Assembly (NCBI GenBank): GCA_046351215.1
Contig: JAXLYX010000035.1
Location: 1-34,126 of the forward strand
Source of the DNA: JAXLYX01 sp046351215
GTDB lineage: Bacteria; Myxococcota_A; Polyangia; Polyangiales; Houyiibacteriaceae
DNA: 34,126 nucleotides
Direction: 5' to 3'
Made by a program: the position numbers and the translations under genes. Below the pieces are notes generated by a model, which was given only the letters and a program-made list of their open reading frames with translations, made no database searches and was not told where the DNA came from. Of the stretch, positions 31,138 through 34,126 are shown piece by piece. Within the stretch, counting starts at the first letter, position 1. Every line of letters starts with the position of its first letter.

Positions 31138-33798
31138 TCAGAACTCCCCTCGGATGCCCAGCGCCGGGATGAGCGGCAGGCCCTTCACGGGCGTGCGGAG
31201 GGTGTAGTCGTAGTTGTAGAAGACCGCTTCCTGGCTGCGATGGTTGTAGACGTTCTGCACGTCGAGGTACCAGACCAGCTTCCAGGCGTCGAACTGCCAG
31301 GTCTTCTGCACGCGGAAGTCGAGCCGGTTGAAGTTCGGGTTCCGGGCGCTGTTGATCAGGCCGAAGATCGGCTGGTAGTAGCGGTCCGTGGCGTTGTAGA
31401 CGCGACCGGCGACCGGCGTGTACGGGTTGCCCGTCGCGAAGCGGAACGTCGCGCCCATCTCCCAGTTCCGGGGCAGGCGGTAGACGAAGGACGCGGTCAG
31501 GATGTTCGTCTGGTCGAAGTCGAACGGACGCCAGCCCTGCGCCTTCGTGTCGAGACGCTCCGACTGCATCAGCGTGTAGGAGAGGTAGCCGAAGTACTTC
31601 CGGCCCGAGGGCTGGATCGACGCCGAGAGCTCGAGGCCGTAGATGCGGCCGATTCCGTCGTTCGTGTACGCCGGATCGTTCGAGGTGCGGCCCGCGACGA
31701 CGCGGTTCCAGAGCTGCTTGTAGAAGCCCTCGACGCCGAAGCGGAAGCCTTCGATCGGCGTGTACTCGACGCCGGTCCCGAAGTGCGCCGAGTGGATCGG
31801 GTTCAGGTTCGGGTTGCCGATGTCGGCGCTCGACTCCTGGAACTCGGGCGGCTGGCTGTAGATGCCCGCGGCCCACTTCAGCTTCCACTCGGGGCGCAGC
31901 TGGTACTGCACGACGAAGCGCGGATCGATCGAGTAGCCGTTGATCTCGCTGTAGTAGTCGAGGCGCAGGGCCGAGTTCACGAGGAACCGCCCGTACTCGA
32001 CGGTGAGGTCGGCGTAGACGCCCGGCCGGAAGATGAAGCCGTTCGTCTTCACGCCGATGGTGTCGGACGAGGTGTTGCCCGGATTGCCCTCGCTCTGACC
32101 GGCGTTGGGTCCGATGTACGTGATCCAGAAGGGACCGGAGCTGACGTCGAGACCGGTGACGAGACGGAGGTGATCGCTCAGGCGCGTGAGCCACTGCGAG
32201 CGGCCGTAGATCTGCGTCGTCTCGAGCTGGAACTTGATGTCGAGGCCGGCGTTGAACTCGAGGTGCTGCGGGCCGACCTCGAAGACCACGTTCTGGTCGG
32301 TGTTCCCGCGGAGCTGCCGGTTCCAGGTCGCCTGCAGGTTGTTGAAGCGCGTCGTGAGACCGATCGCGTTCTCGGCGGCCGACTGATCCGATTCGCTGGA
32401 ATTCTTGGCGATCAGCGCGAAGTGGTCGCTCGAGCCGTAGAACTGGAAGCGGAGGTTGTCGCGATCCGTCGGACGCCACGTCCCGATGAGCTGGTAGTCG
32501 TAGTAGACGGGCGCGGCCGTCAGCGTCGACGCATCGCTCGGGATGACGTAGGGCAGGATGAGGTCGATGAGGCTGCGCCGGAACGAGCCCGCGAGCGAGA
32601 ACTTCCGCGTGATCGGTCCTTCGAGCAGCAACGACGTGTCGATGACGTTGATGTCGGCGATGCCGTGGAAGCCGTCGGTGCGCGGATCGCGGGTCTCGAC
32701 CTCGACGACGCCGCCGATCTTGCGGCCGTACCGGGACGAGAAGTTGCCCGGATAGAAGCTGAGGCGATTGATGAGGCGGCCGTTGTAGACGCTCGTCAGG
32801 CCGCCGAAGTGGTAGATGAGCGGGACCGGCACGCCGTCGACGAGGATCTCGCTGTCCTGGGGAGCGCTGCCGCGGATGATCACGAAGCCGATGCCGAAGG
32901 GTGGTCGCGCGACGCCCGGCAGGATCTCGATGGTGCGGATCGGATCGCCGCGGGTGCCGGGGATGCGGTACAGGGCCTCGCGCTCGATCGTGCGGCGCGT
33001 CATCTCGCGGGGCGGCGGATCGATCAGCGCGCGCGCGCCGTAGCTCGGCTCGTTCGCGTCGTCGGCGACCTCCTGCCCTGCGCGCGGGAGGCGATAGAGC
33101 ACGGAGGTCTCCTCGCCGGCGACGATCTCCTCCTCGTACGTCACGCTGCCGAGCCCGACGCCGCTCACCGTGAGCTGGTAGCGACCCTCGGGCAGCTCGT
33201 CGATCGCGAAGCGTCCTTCCGCGTCCGCGACGATCCGACGCTCCTCGCCGGTCTCGAGGTCCTTCACGACGAGCTCGGCGGCCGCGACGGCGGAGCTGTC
33301 GTCCTCGGCGACGATCTGGCCCGCGAAACGCCCCGTCGTCGGCGGCGCGGCCTCTTCGGGAGGCGGCGGCTCCTCGCGGATCTCGAAGACGTAGCGGTAG
33401 CGGATGCGCGAGGGGATCGGGTTCCCGTCGCGCCGCGCCGGCTCGAAGCGGAAGCGGCGCACCGCCTCGACGGCGGCCTCGTCGAAGCCGTTGCCGACCG
33501 GCGTCGGCACGGTCGCCTCGGCGACGCTCCCGTCGGCCGCGATCGTGACGACGACCTCCACGGTCGCCGTCAGGCCGGCCGCGCGCGCCTCGGGCGGGTA
33601 GGTGGCCTCGACGAACTCGGCGAGCGAGGGCGGCGTGATCACGGGCGCCGCGGGGGCCCCGGTCGCGCCCTGGGGCGCGGGCGCCTGGGGCGCGCCCGAG
33701 CCGCCGCCTTCGCCAGCCCCTTGGGCTCGCGCGGACGCAGACAGCAAGAGAGGCAGCGCACACAGCGCCGCCACGACATGGCGAGCCCGAAACAACAC
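31138..33798 (-). CDS. TonB-dependent outer-membrane receptor with N-terminal TonB-C domain
   Basis: An 886-residue outer-membrane receptor. After a signal peptide (ending about ARAQG) and a Gly/Pro/Ala-rich linker come a TonB C-terminal-type domain (about 58-140, with YPPEAR and AVRRFRFEPAR), a carboxypeptidase-regulatory-like Ig domain (about 157-237), the plug (about 267-390, with ILPGV, IIRGS, ILVDGVPV, GGVVEVETRDPR) and a ~490-residue beta-barrel ending in aromatic Phe (RGEF). It should import a scarce ligand, such as an iron chelate or oligosaccharide; the ligand is unknown. I chose a GTG at 33796-33798 because it gives the best signal peptide; upstream starts are possible. No clear ribosome binding site. 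Confidence 0.9.
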   Translation of the reverse strand: MLFRARHVVAALCALPLLLSASARAQGAGEGGGSGAPQAPAPQGATGAPAAPVITPPSLAEFVEATYPPEARAAGLTATVEVVVTIAADGSVAEATVPTPVGNGFDEAAVEAVRRFRFEPARRDGNPIPSRIRYRYVFEIREEPPPPEEAAPPTTGRFAGQIVAEDDSSAVAAAELVVKDLETGEERRIVADAEGRFAIDELPEGRYQLTVSGVGLGSVTYEEEIVAGEETSVLYRLPRAGQEVADDANEPSYGARALIDPPPREMTRRTIEREALYRIPGTRGDPIRTIEILPGVARPPFGIGFVIIRGSAPQDSEILVDGVPVPLIYHFGGLTSVYNGRLINRLSFYPGNFSSRYGRKIGGVVEVETRDPRTDGFHGIADINVIDTSLLLEGPITRKFSLAGSFRRSLIDLILPYVIPSDASTLTAAPVYYDYQLIGTWRPTDRDNLRFQFYGSSDHFALIAKNSSESDQSAAENAIGLTTRFNNLQATWNRQLRGNTDQNVVFEVGPQHLEFNAGLDIKFQLETTQIYGRSQWLTRLSDHLRLVTGLDVSSGPFWITYIGPNAGQSEGNPGNTSSDTIGVKTNGFIFRPGVYADLTVEYGRFLVNSALRLDYYSEINGYSIDPRFVVQYQLRPEWKLKWAAGIYSQPPEFQESSADIGNPNLNPIHSAHFGTGVEYTPIEGFRFGVEGFYKQLWNRVVAGRTSNDPAYTNDGIGRIYGLELSASIQPSGRKYFGYLSYTLMQSERLDTKAQGWRPFDFDQTNILTASFVYRLPRNWEMGATFRFATGNPYTPVAGRVYNATDRYYQPIFGLINSARNPNFNRLDFRVQKTWQFDAWKLVWYLDVQNVYNHRSQEAVFYNYDYTLRTPVKGLPLIPALGIRGEF

Positions 33799-33937
33799 AG
33801 TGCCCGAAAGATAGTGTCTGCTCAAAGAATCGCCAGCCCTTGTCACGCTTTCGTCCAGGAAAGAGGTCGAGCGTCCTGCGCCATCGCACGTCGCCGGGTC
33901 CGCTGGCAAGGCGGCATCGGCAGGGTTCCCCCGGAGG

Positions 33938-33950
33938 TGGGAGGCTCCCA
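33938..33950. other. 13-base palindrome in the divergent intergenic region
   Basis: TGGGAG and CTCCCA flank a single central G, giving a perfect 6-base inverted repeat in the 215-base gap between the receptor and the hibernation factor genes. It could be an operator half of either promoter. Too short to call with confidence. Confidence 0.25.
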
Positions 33951-33964
33951 GTTCACGGACATGT

Positions 33965-33985
33965 CGAGTCCCTCTTGCGGACTCG
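33965..33985 (+). promoter_or_regulatory. inverted repeat upstream of the hibernation factor gene
   Basis: CGAGTCC (33965-33971) and GGACTCG (33979-33985) form a perfect 7-base-pair stem with a 7-base loop, ending 28 bases before the ATG. It could be an RNA hairpin in the leader or a DNA operator. The loop contains TTGC, and a poor -35/-10 pair (TTGCGG, then GTAAGT 17 bases later) overlaps it. Confidence 0.4.
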
Positions 33986-34013
33986 CCCCGAACGCGCGTA
34001 AGTCGGGATCATC

Positions 34014-34126
34014 ATGCGTATTCCCTACGAAGTCGCGTTCCACGGGATGGAGCGCTCGGAAGCCGTCGAACGCTGGGTCGAGAGCCGCCTCGAGCGACTC
34101 GCCAAGCACCACGAGCGGATTCAGCG
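34014..34126 (+). CDS. hpf: HPF/RaiA-family ribosome hibernation factor, N-terminal fragment
   Basis: The first 37 codons of a gene that runs off the right edge. The sequence begins MRIPYEVAFHGMERSEAVERW and continues VESRLERLAKHHERIQ, matching the first strand and helix of the S30EA/HPF (sigma54 modulation) domain. That domain binds the 30S ribosomal decoding site and helps form inactive 100S or 70S ribosomes in stationary phase. Whether this is the long or short form cannot be told. The upstream GGGA is a weak ribosome binding site. It is divergent from the TonB receptor gene with 215 bases between them. Assignment rests on a short fragment but the pattern is characteristic. Confidence 0.75.
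   Translation, partial: MRIPYEVAFHGMERSEAVERWVESRLERLAKHHERIQ

Noticed and set aside
33799..33870. Sigma54-like promoter (TGGC...GC) upstream of the TonB receptor
   Set aside because: The GG-to-GC spacing is one base too long and the flanking bases do not match the consensus.
30104..33889. A 1261-residue minus-strand open frame
   Set aside because: Only its C-terminal 343 residues (from 31135) are real, the lipoprotein; the rest is the Arg-rich alternative frame of the TonB-dependent receptor.
1..34126. CRISPR arrays, tRNA genes, insertion sequences, prophage or toxin-antitoxin genes
   Set aside because: I saw no regularly spaced repeats, no tRNA cloverleaf, no transposase or integrase motif and no paired small toxin-antitoxin frames.

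Overview
The window looks like the chromosome of a Myxococcota (deltaproteobacterial) organism. Pointers are very high GC with strong third-position GC bias, a PilZ protein of the paralogous type typical of myxobacteria, a eukaryotic-like Ser/Thr kinase with a PEGA domain, a TonB-dependent receptor with a fused TonB-C domain, and many lipoproteins of no obvious family. I found no rRNA, tRNA, CRISPR array, insertion sequence or prophage gene. Coding density is very high. No gene-free stretch exceeds 300 bases; the longest gaps are about 4995-5248 and 33799-34013, and both contain inverted repeats.

Layout, left to right. 1-2392 (minus): a partial TPR protein, a second TPR protein and a patatin-like phospholipase. 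2491-5449 (plus): a DegT-family PLP aminotransferase overlapping an orphan ABC ATPase, then a rhodanese and a 66-residue Cys-rich zinc-ribbon protein preceded by two abutting inverted repeats. 5607-10724 (minus): DinG/XPD-type helicase, then a beta-propeller-like lipoprotein (ATGA overlap), then a divergent aldehyde dehydrogenase. 10761-13231 (plus): a lipoprotein overlapping a rhomboid protease. 13222-18792 (minus): FolK with an extra C-terminal domain, a transmembrane PilZ protein, a hybrid histidine kinase and a CobW-type GTPase. 18849-23513 (plus): XseA and AroE, then a Ser/Thr kinase overlapping a triple-LysM secreted protein; the kinase has a good sigma70 promoter, a symmetric operator-like dyad and almost no leader. 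23449-25017 (minus): an uncharacterised protein and an Lgt-family transferase. 25114-27375 (plus): a DUF167 protein, then three overlapping genes of unknown function encoding membrane proteins. 27554-33798 (minus): TonB-dependent receptor, lipoprotein, group II truncated haemoglobin and acyl-CoA ligase spaced as one operon, followed by a GFA-type zinc protein. 34014-end (plus): the first codons of a ribosome hibernation factor (HPF/RaiA).

The genes are mostly a mixture of housekeeping functions (folate, shikimate, DNA repair, lipoprotein modification) and envelope or signalling functions (c-di-GMP binding, phosphorelay, Ser/Thr kinase, LysM, rhomboid, outer-membrane receptor). I see no sharply bounded foreign island. 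The most unusual features are the unassigned three-gene membrane cassette, the receptor-globin-ligase operon, the TonB-C/receptor fusion, the FolK fusion, a helicase lacking one expected Fe-S cysteine, and several dyads placed at promoters or ribosome binding sites. Starts, domains and motifs were read by eye; family assignments rest on recognised motifs, not on database searches.
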